The position numbers were made by a program, and so were the translations under genes. Below are positions 10,007-22,400 of a stretch of DNA of 64,000 nt, piece by piece; positions within the stretch are counted from its first letter, which is position 1; every line of letters starts with the position of its first letter. This DNA comes from Phoenix dactylifera (lineage: Eukaryota > Streptophyta > Magnoliopsida > Arecales > Arecaceae). Location: the NCBI RefSeq assembly GCF_009389715.1, contig NC_052399.1:20949045-21013044 (forward strand). The letters are read 5' to 3'. The notes under the pieces are model-generated. The model saw only the letters and a program-made list of their open reading frames with translations. It was not told the DNA's origin and made no database searches.

Positions 10007-13000
10007 ATGGCCGGTCGAGCTCAGATTCGAAGCAATAACTCGGCCCTTATTGCTATGATTGCTGACGAGGTATGTTGATGGTTCTTTGATGCCAAGAGCA
10101 TGAACTCGGTCTATTTTATGTCTCCAAAGAGCTAATGATCAAAGAAACAGGGTTTTGTGGCGCCGATCAGAAGAAGAATTTAGGCATCCTGTTGTGTCTT
10201 TGTTTCATTCTTGTAACTATTATTCTCTTCTTTCTTCCCCCTCCGTGAATCTTTAATCCTGTGCAAAATTTTGTTATGAGATCATGTTAATCGGACTTAA
10301 TAGGCTCCAAAGCGCCCACACATCATCTGTTATTTATCAAGTGTTTGGCTATCTCTTTAATTCTAGAGATAGTTGATGTTTTATTAGCTAAGAGGCATGA
10401 ATACTTCAAATCACATGTCGTGTCTGTATATCTGATATTCTTTGGAATACTTCTCATATCTGTGACTTATACTTGTACTAAGTATCTTATTTTTTTAAAA
10501 TTAGAAAACCTCTGGATACTTCCAGATATATTTTAGATACTTTTCTGATTCCTCCAAAATAATAAGAGGGGACAATGTTGTAGTTTAAGGGTGTTAATTT
10601 TAAAAATATGAGGTATGGATTATGATTTATGGAATAATGACTAAATGATCAAGGCTATAAAAAATTAATGCTTACCATATAACGCATGGACTGTATTATT
10701 TGATAGTCTACTCTACTTTATGGATTTTTTTATATACATAAATAGGTAATAGGTATTTGTGCACATGTATATGTGCATGTATGTACTTTATGGATTCTTT
10801 TTTAAGATTTATCATATCAGCATATTCTGTATCCATATCCATGCTTTGTAGCTTATTAGATATGTACTTCGAACAACTAATGTAAGAAGAAAAGAAGAGA
10901 GAGAGAGAGAGGACAAGCATTCTTTTAGGACTCTGAAATGTGGAAATTAATCTTGTCCGAAAAGATTGTGAACTTTCTTTATTTATTTCATTAACCATTC
11001 TTATGATGTAGCTTAGAAGGAAAACATCAAATGAAAATGATGAAATTAGTTTTTATTTTAGAAAAAAAAAGGTGCATTTAGACTTCCTTTGAAGATAACC
11101 TGTTAAGAGGGGAATTGAATGGTGAATCTGAACCAAATATGATGCACAAAAAAGTTAAAATTGTGAAATGCCAAAAATTGGATATTAAATAAGATTCTGA
11201 TGATCTTAAAATTTTTAAGAGGCTTAGCGAGACTAACTTATGGCTTAGAATATCAAGAGAGAGTATGTGCAAACATCCATGAGTAAATAAGGAGCAGGAG
11301 AGGAAAAACTAAGGATGTTTCACACTATGCAAGCTATATGCAAGGAAAATGCAATTTTGACAGAATTCCAACAATTGATGATTGAGAGCATTGCTCAAGG
11401 GAGTTACTTTAGTAGGGAACCATACTTAAAGGATGTAGACATTGTAAATCATGTCCTGTAGGAAGTCATGTTAAATGACATGCATGCTTATGTCTGCTTA
11501 CATATGTTATGATATTGTTTTTGTGTGCTGTGTTCAAAATCAACAATCTGTATCCATTCCATTCTTGGATGAGTTTAATCACATTAACTGTTCTGCAAGA
11601 CCACATTACATCCATTTCCCTGCAGTTCTATCATAAGACCTAGCTCTTCAAAGCTGAGCATATGAACTTTAACCAAGTCTCCTGGATACAGTCACCATAG
11701 ATATGAATCTATATGCAGCTGTTATATTTCGTCTGAGATAGCATTTCTGGTCTTACTCTATGCATCAGAAGTTGTATAATCTGTGCGGCATAATGTGCAA
11801 AGGACTGCTGCTACTCTATGCAAAAGATTTTCTAAGAGCATGCTGAAATATTTGTTTCAGTTGTTGAGCTGCTGATATGATCTGTTGACTAGAGATGTAT
11901 ATCTGAAAATGGACTCTCTTGTTGTTATAGGACACTGTAACTGGTTTTTTGCTTGCTGGAGTTGGCAATGTTGATCTGAGAAGAAGACAAACTACCTCAT
12001 CGTGGACTCAAGTATGCTAATATGCTTGCTAGTTATTGTATTCGGCTAGCTTTCGGTTATGGTCTCTCGTTTCCTGTCAAGTTGAATTTCATTTAATTCC
12101 TGTCTTGAGACAGTACGTTGCTCAATGTCAAGCAATTTAAGTGTCTAGCCATGCGTACATGTAAGTCATAAGGGCACAAGTTGACCAGTAAGCTTGGGCT
12201 GCATTTCTAGTTGTTCTTATGATAATTCCCTTCCACCTTTACATCTTTGCATTCATCCCAGATGTTAAAATTTGTCTATGTGCTAATGCTAACTCGATGC
12301 AGTTTGTCACCCTTTTTTTCTAACAATTTACATCTGATGGTCCTTCTTTTTGAAAAAAGTTTTGTTGCACTAATTATTGCATGATTCGTAATCATGTAAG
12401 ATATATTGTGGACAATATGCTTTTTGTACTTGTTTCTTTTTCATATGAATCTGGCTTTCATAGTATCAAATGTTCTATCTTTAGGTTTAATGAGACAACT
12501 CCAAAGCCCAGACTCGAATAAATAATCTTTCTGATGCTCATCTAAGGATAACATTTGCTTGAATGATTAATAGCAACTTTCTTTCTGTTTATCAGAAACG
12601 ACTGTGAAAACAATCGAGGATGCTTTTAAAGAGTTTACCACCAAAGAAGACATTGCCATAGTGCTGATCAGCCAATATGTAAGCTTTCATATTTGAGCAC
12701 TTTATTAGTTGGTGTATGATTTTCTTTTTCTTCTAGTCACTATTGAACTTTGTTCGCCTGACATGATTTTTGGTTAGCCTAGTACATTTTGTTAATATAT
12801 CATTCTATATGATGCAGTAAAAGCACGAAACTGAGTAGTGTTTGGAAGTTAATGATCAAACTTGTGCATGCCACTATATTATTAAACACATCTTCGGCTG
12901 GCAGACTTAGAGTTGCCTTAAATTCTTGCATGTGAAATTTTTGCTTGTGTCAACTCAATGTCAACTCAACTTAACTTACCTTAGCTCAGCAGGAAATTGT

Positions 13001-14341
13001 GTACTGCACAAAAAATTTGTACATACGAATCAACACTAGCAGAGGAGAGACGCGGGGGGGGGGGGGGGGGGGGGGGGGTGGGGCAGTTGCCCCACTGAAA
13101 ATTTGCAATTTCTCATATAAAAAAGAATTTTATGGAAGATTCTGATATTGCCGTCGCTAATCTTAGAAGAGCAAGCCTAAAGAGTTTCCACTTCTACATT
13201 CTTTCTTGATATTTGCTCCCTCGAATTTTTAAATTACCCTGTAAATCATAAATATGGAAAGTCGACGACTGAAGGACTTCAATTGTCACTGTTAAAATAG
13301 GAAAAGAACTAAACATGCAACAATATCAAGAGGAGTAGCAACCATGCATCCTTTTTACCCCACATTTAAGTATATGTTTTATCTTTAAGAAAAAGGAATG
13401 ACACCTGAGATCTACTCGTCTCTCCATCTTTTGTAGGGGATATGATCTTTTCTTTTTTAAAATTTCTTCAATAATTTACTATGACACATTAATGTATTTC
13501 TTAACAACTTTGCGTAGCATCATTCGATTACAATTTGGTTGCAACTTGGATTAACGGTTTGAACATTATCCCTTTTTTCTTCTTTTTGTTTGTCATCGTT
13601 CTCATCTATTATCTATTTTTATTGATAACTTGCCTATTTAAGCAAACACCACTTTATACGTAGCTTTGGGATTTAGTAGTTATTTGCAAATCAGGTTTGC
13701 ACTTTTCTGCCAATAATGACAATAATCCTATATTCTTGGTGCCTTTATTTTAGTGAAAAATAAACTGAGAGTTTATGATTATAATGGTCCATTTATTAGG
13801 TTTCTACTAAAATGGTCTGTCTTATCATTTTAATACTTTAATAAGTGAAATGTTTGATGGATGTTGTGCCCCTCAAACAAGATCTTGGCTCTGCCGCTGC
13901 AAATCAAATTTACTCTACCGTTGGATTTGGCTGAACTTATTTTACTGCATAGGCCTGGACTTTCATGGACCCGAACTTTGTTTAGATCTTATCTCTAATT
14001 TTTGTTGACGTAATTTTTCCATTATATCATCTCAACTTGTTGAGCAACTGTTCAGACCATAAAACAGCTGAGAACTGGTTATCCTTTCCAGAAGTCACTG
14101 GCGTTTCAGTGCTAAAATAAAACATCTGTGGCGCCACTGACAAGTTTCTGTCTTTCTTGTTTTTGCTTTGCTTCAGGTTGCAAATACGGTCAGATTTCTC
14201 GTGGATAGCTACAACAAACCTATTCCTGCAATTTTAGAGATTCCTTCAAAAGATCATCCGTATGACCCAACACATGATTCTGTTCTTTCCGTGTGCGGTA
14301 CTTGTTCGGCATCGGAGTCAGTGGCATCAGGAAGGCGCTGA
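10007..14341 (+). CDS. VHA-F: V-type proton ATPase subunit F (VHA-F), with indels
   Basis: Subunit F of the cytosolic V1 sector, part of the central rotor stalk that couples ATP hydrolysis to proton pumping into the vacuole and endomembranes. Four exons: 10,007-10,069 (start [20 protein letters not shown]), 11,931-12,011 ([17 protein letters not shown]), 12,596-12,678 ([20 protein letters not shown]...) and 14,177-14,341 ([20 protein letters not shown]...). All junctions are GT-AG. Length corresponds to about 131 residues, normal for the family. Three single-site losses break the frame: one base in exon 2 after DLRR, one base in exon 4 after DSVLS, and two bases a few codons later, which restore the frame before the ending SVASGRR. 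Outside these sites codons match the family, so consensus error is as likely as a pseudogene. The 5' leader (about 9,230-10,006) includes a GATC repeat. Confidence 0.88.
13035..13905. mobile_element. Probable degenerate DNA transposon in VHA-F intron 3
   Basis: The left side starts near GCAGAGGAGAGACGCG with a 25-base G run (13,054-13,078), followed by GGGCAGTTGCCCC. The right side ends TTGGCTCTGCCGCTG. The right end and the GGGCAGTTGCCCC block are typical of plant TEs with CAGCGGCGGAGCC-like ends. Target duplication not found. No coding capacity. Confidence 0.35.
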
Positions 14342-15835
14342 AACGTCTATTTTGCATGATTTTTCTTTGATACTTATGATCGGATTTTTTTTATATATAT
14401 TTAAACAATCATATGAATCCCCCTTTCTTCCATGAAGAAATAGCGTATTGCCTACAATTGGAGCTGATTCTAGCAGCGTTTAAATAAAAATCTTGTCCTT
14501 GATGCTCAAAAACCAATTGGAACGAGCAGTGCTGAAGGTTTTAGTTTGATGCTTGATATCTTTTATTGTCTATCATTCTCTCATGAACTGGACCGTCCAT
14601 GTAAGCTTAGAATCATTGTCGGATTTGGTTCTTAACTGTTCCGGTGTGTTTCTCGTTCACCACCTCAGCCTCGATGGGCCAAGCTGCTGGTAAAAGTAAG
14701 AGCCAAGGAGCCGTTGCAGTTAAGCCAAGGGGCAGATCACAACTGACGTCCCGAAGCAGGAATTCATAAATTTGCGGCGGCGGTGTTGCGGGCATTCTGC
14801 ACCATGGGGTGTCTCCGTTTTCTGCCACCAACAATAACAGTCTCAGAAAGGAGGACGATGGTGCGGCGGTTCTATAAATTTGAGGTGACAAAAGCAGCCT
14901 GATAGCCAGATAGGAAAATTTCTTTTGGTCTCCTTATGTTCCCCGATCTTTCGTCGGTGAAGAATCAAGCCACGCTATGACTGAAAGTAAGAAGGCAAGA
15001 TATTTGCCGAATACCCTTGTTATTAATAAGATTACTGCTAGTGCGTTATGTGGCAAACCGCCTCTTTTCAGTGGTTCAACAAAATTTTAGTTTAGGTATG
15101 CGTGAGAGGACTGAGTATGAAGGCATTTTGGACTTTTAATCAAAAAATGCGCTTTGGTGAAAAAACAAGTGTTAATAATACTATTGAAGAAAATACTGCT
15201 ACTAAAGATCAAAAGAAGTATTTTCAGCAGAAGCTTTATGACCATGCTTCTTTTTTTTTTGTAAATATATGACCATGCTTCTCGCTGTACCTTAATTTGA
15301 CTGTTAATAACGACGAATCCAAATCTCTAACGCTATCCCTTGTCATGGTCGCTCACAAAAACCAGCCAATCTCCATCTGTCCAGTATGGAGACTGAATGG
15401 TTTTGGTTGAGCTGCTGTCGGTTTTATCGGGCACAACGTCGACGGCCGCCCTCCGCTATCCATCACCACCGCCTACTGCCACCGGACCAACATGATCACA
15501 TCCATCAATCCACCTTTTATTCTCCAATTTTGCCAAGAAAGAGGAAGAGAAAAAAAAAAAAAAAGATAGAGGGAGCGCTCATCCCTCTTTCTCTCTCTTA
15601 TTTTGTATCTCCTTTTTTTATCTCTTCTTCTTATTTCTCTCTCTAAATAGACCATGGTTCTCAATATGGGGTTTTGTTTACCTATTTTATGGATTTGAGT
15701 TGACCACGCAAAGAGGCCTTGAATTGCCCAGGTGTCCAGGCCAGCCTATCGACCAACCACCCTAGCCTTATAGAGTATGCTTGAGACCCACAAATGATGA
15801 ACCATGTTAGAAAAAAAATATTTATTAGAGTGTTC

Positions 15836-15868
<33 letters not shown>

Positions 15869-16039
15869 GCTCTTTTTTATTTTCTGTGGCCGAATAGGGT
15901 GATACTCGCGTTCAATTGTACACGAATCCCAGCCCACTCGCTGGCAGCTAGAGGTCTGGCTCCAGCTAAGGAACGATGCAAGAAAGAGGTTAAGGCCCTC
16001 GCGACGAATGTCGGTGGTGGTTGAGAAAAAGAAAAAAGA

Positions 16040-16448
16040 GGCAAAAACAAGGGATCCCTTATTTTGGTCGATTTTGCGGCTTGGCGATCGAGATTTTGAA
16101 AAAAGATTGGAGTGTTACCTCAGCACCGGAGGCGGTCGATGACCCTATTTTCTGACGAGCAATTGTAGACTCAATGGGAAAAAGAGAGAGGAGAGGGAAA
16201 GAGAGGTATTGTTTGAGGTGGAGAGCTATGGAGTATGGGGCTCTCTCTTTATAGAGGAGCCCTAGGGTCTCACGAACCCTAGGACTCCTCATCCCAGCCG
16301 AAATTGCCAGAGTGGAGGAAGACTCCTCTTAGGGTTGCAACCCTAGGAGCTCTCGGTGGTATGTGAGCGAACGTATGGTTTATTGGTTTTGCCCCCTTTT
16401 TGGGCCGAGCTTGAGTCAATCAAATGGACCGGGCTCAGGGCCTTCACA
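16040..16448 (-). mobile_element. LTR-like 5' end, minus strand
   Basis: Read on the minus strand it begins TGTGAAGGCCC at 16,448, close to the TGTAAAGGCCC start of the family P1 LTRs, and holds CCTCTATAAAGAGAG (a TATA box) near 16,242-16,256. The other end and a target duplication were not found, so this may be a truncated relative of P1 or a different LTR family with a similar end. Confidence 0.35.
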
Positions 16449-17334
16449 TCTAACATCTAAATATTAATTTATAACCAGCAGCTGCTGACAGCAGAAGAAT
16501 GGCCGCTTGGATGTGTCCCAGATTCATCCTATCGAAATTATTATCATCCACTATTCTTAATACATGAGATATATTTATTATATTATTTTGTCATTTGTAA
16601 TTTTAAATAGAAAGAAAAGAGAGGGGGGGTGGAAACGGGACCTTTAATTTAATTAATCCTACCACAAAGAGTTGAATATATAAAAAACGATTAAAAAGCG
16701 TCCGGAGTCTTCCCATTAGAGCGAAAAGCATCATTAATTGCTTTAGAAAAATATATATATATTTTTCTAAAAATCCATCCTGGACCATCCATGGTCCACC
16801 TTCTTATCACTTTACTCCATGGCTACTTTTATAGAACGTCGACATATGCCTTCCACTGGAAGGTAGGCATCTCATCAGGACCAAGATTTGCCCACGGCAT
16901 GCCAATATAGTGGAGATAATTTGGGCCGGTCTGTGTTAAATTCGGCGCATACTGCGGGCTAACATAGTTTTGCTCAAAAATGACTCGGCTACAATAAATT
17001 GATTGGATCCAAAAATGTACTGATGCATGGAGGCTGCCATCCATTATTTTAAGACATTTGAAATATGCTAGATAGAGATGTCGCATTTCAAGCTCAAGTA
17101 TGCTTTTAGAAAGGACCAATGAAAACTGGCAGGCTAATAGAATTGCAGATTGGATGGTTTTGTTTATGGTAAATTATTTTGAAAAAAATTTCTGAATTGT
17201 TAAGAGGGAGCTTAATATAGAATCTATTATTTTTTTTGACTTTTTTTGGATATATTTTATTAAATTTATATGGGTGATTCCGTTATAGCAAAAGAAATCG
17301 CCCGCTGTTTCATCCGGAAAGAATTCAAACGCTT

Positions 17335-17430
17335 GACCCACGGGAATGCGCAGATACCGCGCGCGCGCGCGCCCGGTTGACCCCAAGGAAAGCGTAAGAT
17401 ACCAGGCGCGCGCAAAAACCCACGCGAGCG
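17335..17430. repeat. CG-rich direct repeat upstream of GLB3
   Basis: Two imperfect copies of a block of about 50 bp, TTGACCC...AGATACC followed by a CG-alternating run (17,360-17,371 and 17,405-17,413). It lies just upstream of a TATA box CTATAAATG at about 17,437. Such a CpG-dense block is unusual against the AT-rich surroundings. Confidence 0.6.
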
Positions 17431-17543
17431 CGTGGTCCTATAAATGCGAGGCTCGTGCTCGATCCTAAATAGGATTGCCATCGCAACAACGGGCAGCTAA
17501 AGAAAACGAAAAGAAGAGTAGGGCTCTGCCTCGTCTCCTTGCA

Positions 17544-19441
17544 ATGGGAGTCCTCCAGCGGAAAGCGTCCGAGTGGAGCGGAGTGGCCGCCAGCGACGCC
17601 TTCGCTATCGACGAGACCCAACCTCTTCGAAACCCTCGGCGGTATCCAGCCCTTCGTCGACCTCTGCACCAATTTCTACACCAGGTTTCTCTTTCCGATC
17701 CTTTCTGTCCCCTTTCGTTTCCTTTCTCTCTCTGATTTGATCTTGGATTCGACCTAGGGTTTTCGATGACGAGGAGGAGTGGTTCCGGTCGATCTTTCGC
17801 TGACTCGGGGAAGGAGAACGCGTTCGGAACCTGTACGAGTTCTTGGTGCAGAGGAATGGGAGGTCCTGTTCTCTACTCCCAGAGGAAAGTAGAAGTCTGT
17901 CTTCTCTTACGATATGAGTTACGGTAGTCGGTAGATTGGAGGTTATTAGTGTTTCCCTTAGAGGCTCGTCCCATTTACATGACTGCAGTCCTTCTATGCT
18001 GGTTGACTTGTTCTTCAACTTGTCTTTTGTCCAGAATTTCCCTCTAAATTTCTCACCTTTCAGAGCCTGTTTGGGCTGAAAATCCTATAAAATTTTATAG
18101 AATTCTATAGAATTTTCAGCTCAATCATGCAAACAATACCCTTAATATTTTTTTTTCTACGTCTGTTCTCATGGATTTGTTTGGTAGCCTACTGCTGCAC
18201 GATTTTTTTCATGTTGATGATATAATTTTTATTTTTTCTTATACGATAGATATGGGATAAATTATCCGTTTTTCCATTATTTTATTAATAATATGATATG
18301 CTTGGTGTAAAAGAGCAAACACCGACCGTCTGCACGAGCAGGATCTATCGTTGATGTCTCAAAGTTAAAATGGTAACAGTGAACTATAGCAGTTTTTCTT
18401 TCTCCTCTCCTCAAATTGGATTGCATTGTGGTTGCGTACAACTGCAGTTTGCAATATCAAATTCTTGTTTAGTAGCATTTGGAATTTTAAGCCGATGCCC
18501 GTGCAGAAATCTCTATTCTGCTTAATTTTAACTTTTCGTCCTTGATGAAAACTTTAACGGAAAGAAAGTTCTTTTGTGCCAATTCCCTGTACTAGAGGCT
18601 TAGATTTTTGTCACCACACCCATTTTATCTTCAATTTTCCTTCGGTAGGTGACAGTAATTATCTGTGTGTTCGACTCAAGTCACCATTTCAACAAAGCTC
18701 CCTCCACCATCCTCTCCACCTTCTACCTTTGTAGGGATCTATGTTTCCTTGAAGCTTTATTATTATTTGATATTTTTGGATGTGTAACATAGTGAAATTA
18801 TTAATCTAGTGTGAGGAAAGGAGATAGGGATCTTTATCTTCTGAAGAAAAAAAGAAAAGAGAGTGTATCCAGTTGATCATAGTATTATAGAATCTCATAT
18901 TGAAGGAGAAGAAATACAATATTGATATGGTGAAGAAGGTGAAGGAAGAGAAAACTAGGATGGGAAGAAACACTGCAAATGAACGTTGAAGATGGGATCT
19001 GGACCCAGGTCACCAGTACCAACCCTGCATACCAATGTTGTTGGGTTACAACTTATTCAAAAATATCCTGCTAACCAAAATCTTACATACTGTGTGCTCC
19101 TGTTGCAGGCCATCCTGCACTGATTGGAAGACATCGGCCATTTCCAGTCACGCATCAGGCAGCAGAGAGGTGGTTGCACCACATGCAGCAGCTTTAGACA
19201 CCACCTCAAGCATGACCCAGATCCAAACTCAAAATGATGAATTTTTTCAGGCACTTACCTGTCCACTTGGATTTCTTCTGAGATGATTAATTTGCTGGAT
19301 CAGCATATACCATTTGGTATGTTTTACACCTCTTTTTTTCCCAGGCACACAGCATACTTCCTTGTTGCTGGGAATGAGATGACAAGGCAAGGGCAAGGAG
19401 TCCCTGCAAACATGCAACAAGCAAACCAGCTGCCGGTGTAA
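17544..19441 (+). pseudogene. GLB3: Plant 2-on-2 (truncated) haemoglobin, GLB3 type, with many indels
   Basis: Homologue of the plant 2/2 haemoglobin, a trHbII-like haem protein that binds oxygen and nitric oxide. Exon 1 (17,544-17,684) opens MGVLQRKASEWSGVAASDAF. Exon 2 (17,758-17,889) holds FDDEEEWFRSIF. Exon 3 (19,109-19,250) holds [20 protein letters not shown], with the likely proximal His in RHRPF and TrpG8 in RW. Exon 4 (19,345-19,441) holds HTAYFLVAGNEMTRQGQG. Single-base changes break the frame: an extra C in exon 1; an extra base, a missing C and an extra A in exon 2; a missing G at the exon 2 donor; three missing bases in exon 3; and a missing C in exon 4. The exon 3 donor reads GC. 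Nearly all breaks fall in short homopolymers while residues stay family-like. That favours consensus error, but a young pseudogene cannot be excluded. Confidence 0.82.
18064..18136. repeat. Short palindromic repeat in GLB3 intron 2
   Basis: GCCTGTTTGGGCTGAAAATCC is followed by AT-rich sequence and CTATAGAATTTTCAGC, a near-palindrome centred near 18,092. It resembles a very short Tourist-like MITE remnant. No clear 3-bp target duplication. Confidence 0.35.
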
Positions 19442-22400
19442 TTTCTTTGTTTTTTTTCCCTTTTAATCTTGTTTGTAGACTTAATGCGATGATATCCTAT
19501 ATATGTGTACGATTCCAACCATCAACATTTCAGTCTCACAGAAATTATGTATGCACATCTTTGGGAAAAAAAACATCTAAAATATATATTTGATTTATGC
19601 TTCCTGCCTGGTTGCTTCTTCTCTAATTATATTTTTGTCTGAGAGCTAATATTGTTTTCATGAGGTACAATATTATCATGCATCGATCATGTACCAAATC
19701 TTGGCATGACACAAATATGACCACCATGCTGCATGTCACCATTATTTGGCCATGTTCCGGTGGTGATTCTGTTGTTGATGTTCTGTACTGCGGAACATTA
19801 ATTGTTGTCGTCTTAGCGAAGGAAATCCTGCAAGTTTAGCTTTCTGAGCTAGCTATATGTCCAAAATGAATTGCACCTCAGCCATTCGTTATATTGTAGA
19901 TGTCAATCTGTTTTGTGTTGTCATTCCCTCTTAATAGATCCTTTCTGCAGTAATCTTCAAATCTTGGTGCCTTGACTACCTTCTTTCTTTGGAGGTAAGC
20001 TGTCTAGCTCTCCCTCCTGTTTGCACAGGCCAAAATCAGAGGACATACTCTTGATAGCTCAACTATATGCGCGCACCATGTTGGTGTGCTGAGAGAATTT
20101 GATTGGGCTAAGACAGTTTTGGTTAAAATAGTTGCTGTTTCAACTCAAGGATTAAATGGTTATAGTGTAACTTCGCAAGCAGGCTGTCAACTCAACAATT
20201 AAATTAAGCTATTAGTAGTGTAACTTCACAAGCAGGGCATAAGGGGCTGTATTTGGTATGATGGTCTGAGATTGAACTCCATGTTGGGATGACATAAAAG
20301 AAAATAAGAGAGCATGTGCAAGTTAGCTGGCTGAGCTTTAGCCATGAGGATCTACTCCAACATGCAAGCCTCTACTGGTGCTAGATCAGAGTGTGGCATG
20401 GGACATGGCATGTTAATGAGGTTCCAGTCTCAAGCTACCTATTTGGGTTATAAAGTTAGCCTTTTTCCTTGCAACCCACACAAACACAAAAGCTTTCTAG
20501 GTTGGGCTAAAACTGATAGAGAACCTCAATTCGCCTATATCTCTCACCCATTCGTTAGCAAGGGTTAGGGCTTGAGTTTACATTCTAAGGCCTAGAAATA
20601 TAGAGCTTGCTCTTGCTTGGCGAAAGTGGATTAGTGGGCAAATTCTAGGCCTACAAATAAGATAGTTACATCGAACCTTATGTAAACACCTCAAATTTAG
20701 GTCTAAATTAATAGGGTTTGCTAAACAAACTGTCGTTCACTTTCTGGATACTGCGAAGTTGGTGAGGCTAGCTAGTCATGGGCCAAAACTTAAAGATATG
20801 TTGGCTGCAAGAAAAATTGCTGAAAACCATTTTTTTTTTTTTGGAATCTAGTTTCTTAAATTGTTTATTTCATTAGAAAATAATAAATTTGGCAAGCTTA
20901 TGACTAGTTCCTGAAGAAACTTTTGTTGTCCAAGGAAAAACCATATTTTTTCCTTATCATTTCTGTCTATTTCCTCGCAACCAAGTAAGCTTTATTCCTT
21001 GGGATTCGATTGCAGCTTACTCTTGCTTCTTAGGAACCCATTTGGATCAAACTCATCTCTATAAAATTGGACTGTAATTAGGCTACAGAAAATGATGGCA
21101 ATAAGGGGTTGACAAGGTTGCTTACATCAAAACCACGATTTAGAAGGCACAACCTTGTGGTTAGCATGCACGGTAAGGGTACGTAATTTGTATTGTTGGT
21201 TCTGTACACTGCGGCCACCACTTCAGAAAATAAGAAGTGAATGAATTAACACTGGGTTGTGCCATGATACAATCAGCAGAAATATATTCTAGAGCATGCC
21301 ATCACCACACCTACAGCTCAGAACTATAATTAAGAAATCATTAATGGAATATTAGAACTGTGTGTTACGTATACCTATTCCAAGACCTACGTTTCTTGGC
21401 AATCTCAGCTGACAAAATATTGATACAAATACTACTGAAAGCGAAGCTCATTCTATCGCAGCCCCGCTTGTTTCCCGTTTGGAACACGCCAAAGCCAAGG
21501 AGTTAGACATACGTGAGAAGGAGAAATCCTACTTCTTTTTCGGTTTTTGGGCTACAAAATCGGGGTAGCCCTCCCGAGAAACAAGCCATTTGAGTCCCTT
21601 AAATTTGGGCAAAGCAGCTCAACCTACAGTGGAAGTCCATCACCCTTGGAAGATTGGCATAAAGTTTAGCCTCACAAGCACCGTCTTCAAGTGTAATAAG
21701 GAGAGCACAGGGGGATGAATTTCTTGCTTATCGGAGCATCACAACCTGATGGACATCAAAGACAGAGCAATCGAATACTCTACAGTAGGTTTCTAGTTGA
21801 TGACCTACCAGTTGTAAATCCCCATTTGCATATGATTGTAGCTGGGCAGCAGCATAACATGTTGGCATGCAGATGTACGTGTACTTACCAATAGAATACA
21901 GAGAGGTCAATATGTATAATTAATTTTGGGGTGTTTTTTGATACTAAGGGAGGCAAAACCCCACTCAGGTCTTATTAAAAGAATTTAGTAATTATAGAAA
22001 AGATGAGTTACAGGAAGTAGAAAGTATGTCAGATCGGAACTACAAGTGTTAGTTGTAACCAAACAAACTCATGAGAAAGCAAAGAAGATAATAATCTATT
22101 AGCTGTGTATAAGTCAAACAGAAACAAAAAGAAAGAATTGTGTCATCTTTTGAAGAGCAGACCAGCCAGCCAATTTAGCAAATTAAGAAGATCTTTCTGA
22201 TTGTTAGAGTATAGATCAATTCCTTAAACAGATGCATTACCTTCCCAAAATACCTTTTGTTTTGTTGAGCTTTTGTAAAGAAACATCCTAGCCGGAGCCT
22301 GCAGATTAATTTTGGGTGTTGAACTAAGTTAGCTAGAGTCTGCAGTCATTTTTGAATAACCTACAAGCACGCCGATCATCAGAATGTTATTCTTTTAATG

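Larger units (their letters stand above)
14342..17437. other. Intergenic region, TE-derived in part
   Basis: No gene recognised. It contains a (TA)n run at about 15,839-15,866 and an LTR-like piece on the minus strand at about 16,040-16,448. Open frames at 14,613-14,891 and 15,386-15,646 have no family signal and no supporting splice or promoter structure. Confidence 0.5.

Noticed and set aside
16829-17119. 96-codon minus-strand frame as a gene
   Set aside because: No recognisable domain or splice context. The plus strand nearby faintly resembles the end of a LINE RNase H, but too weakly to call.
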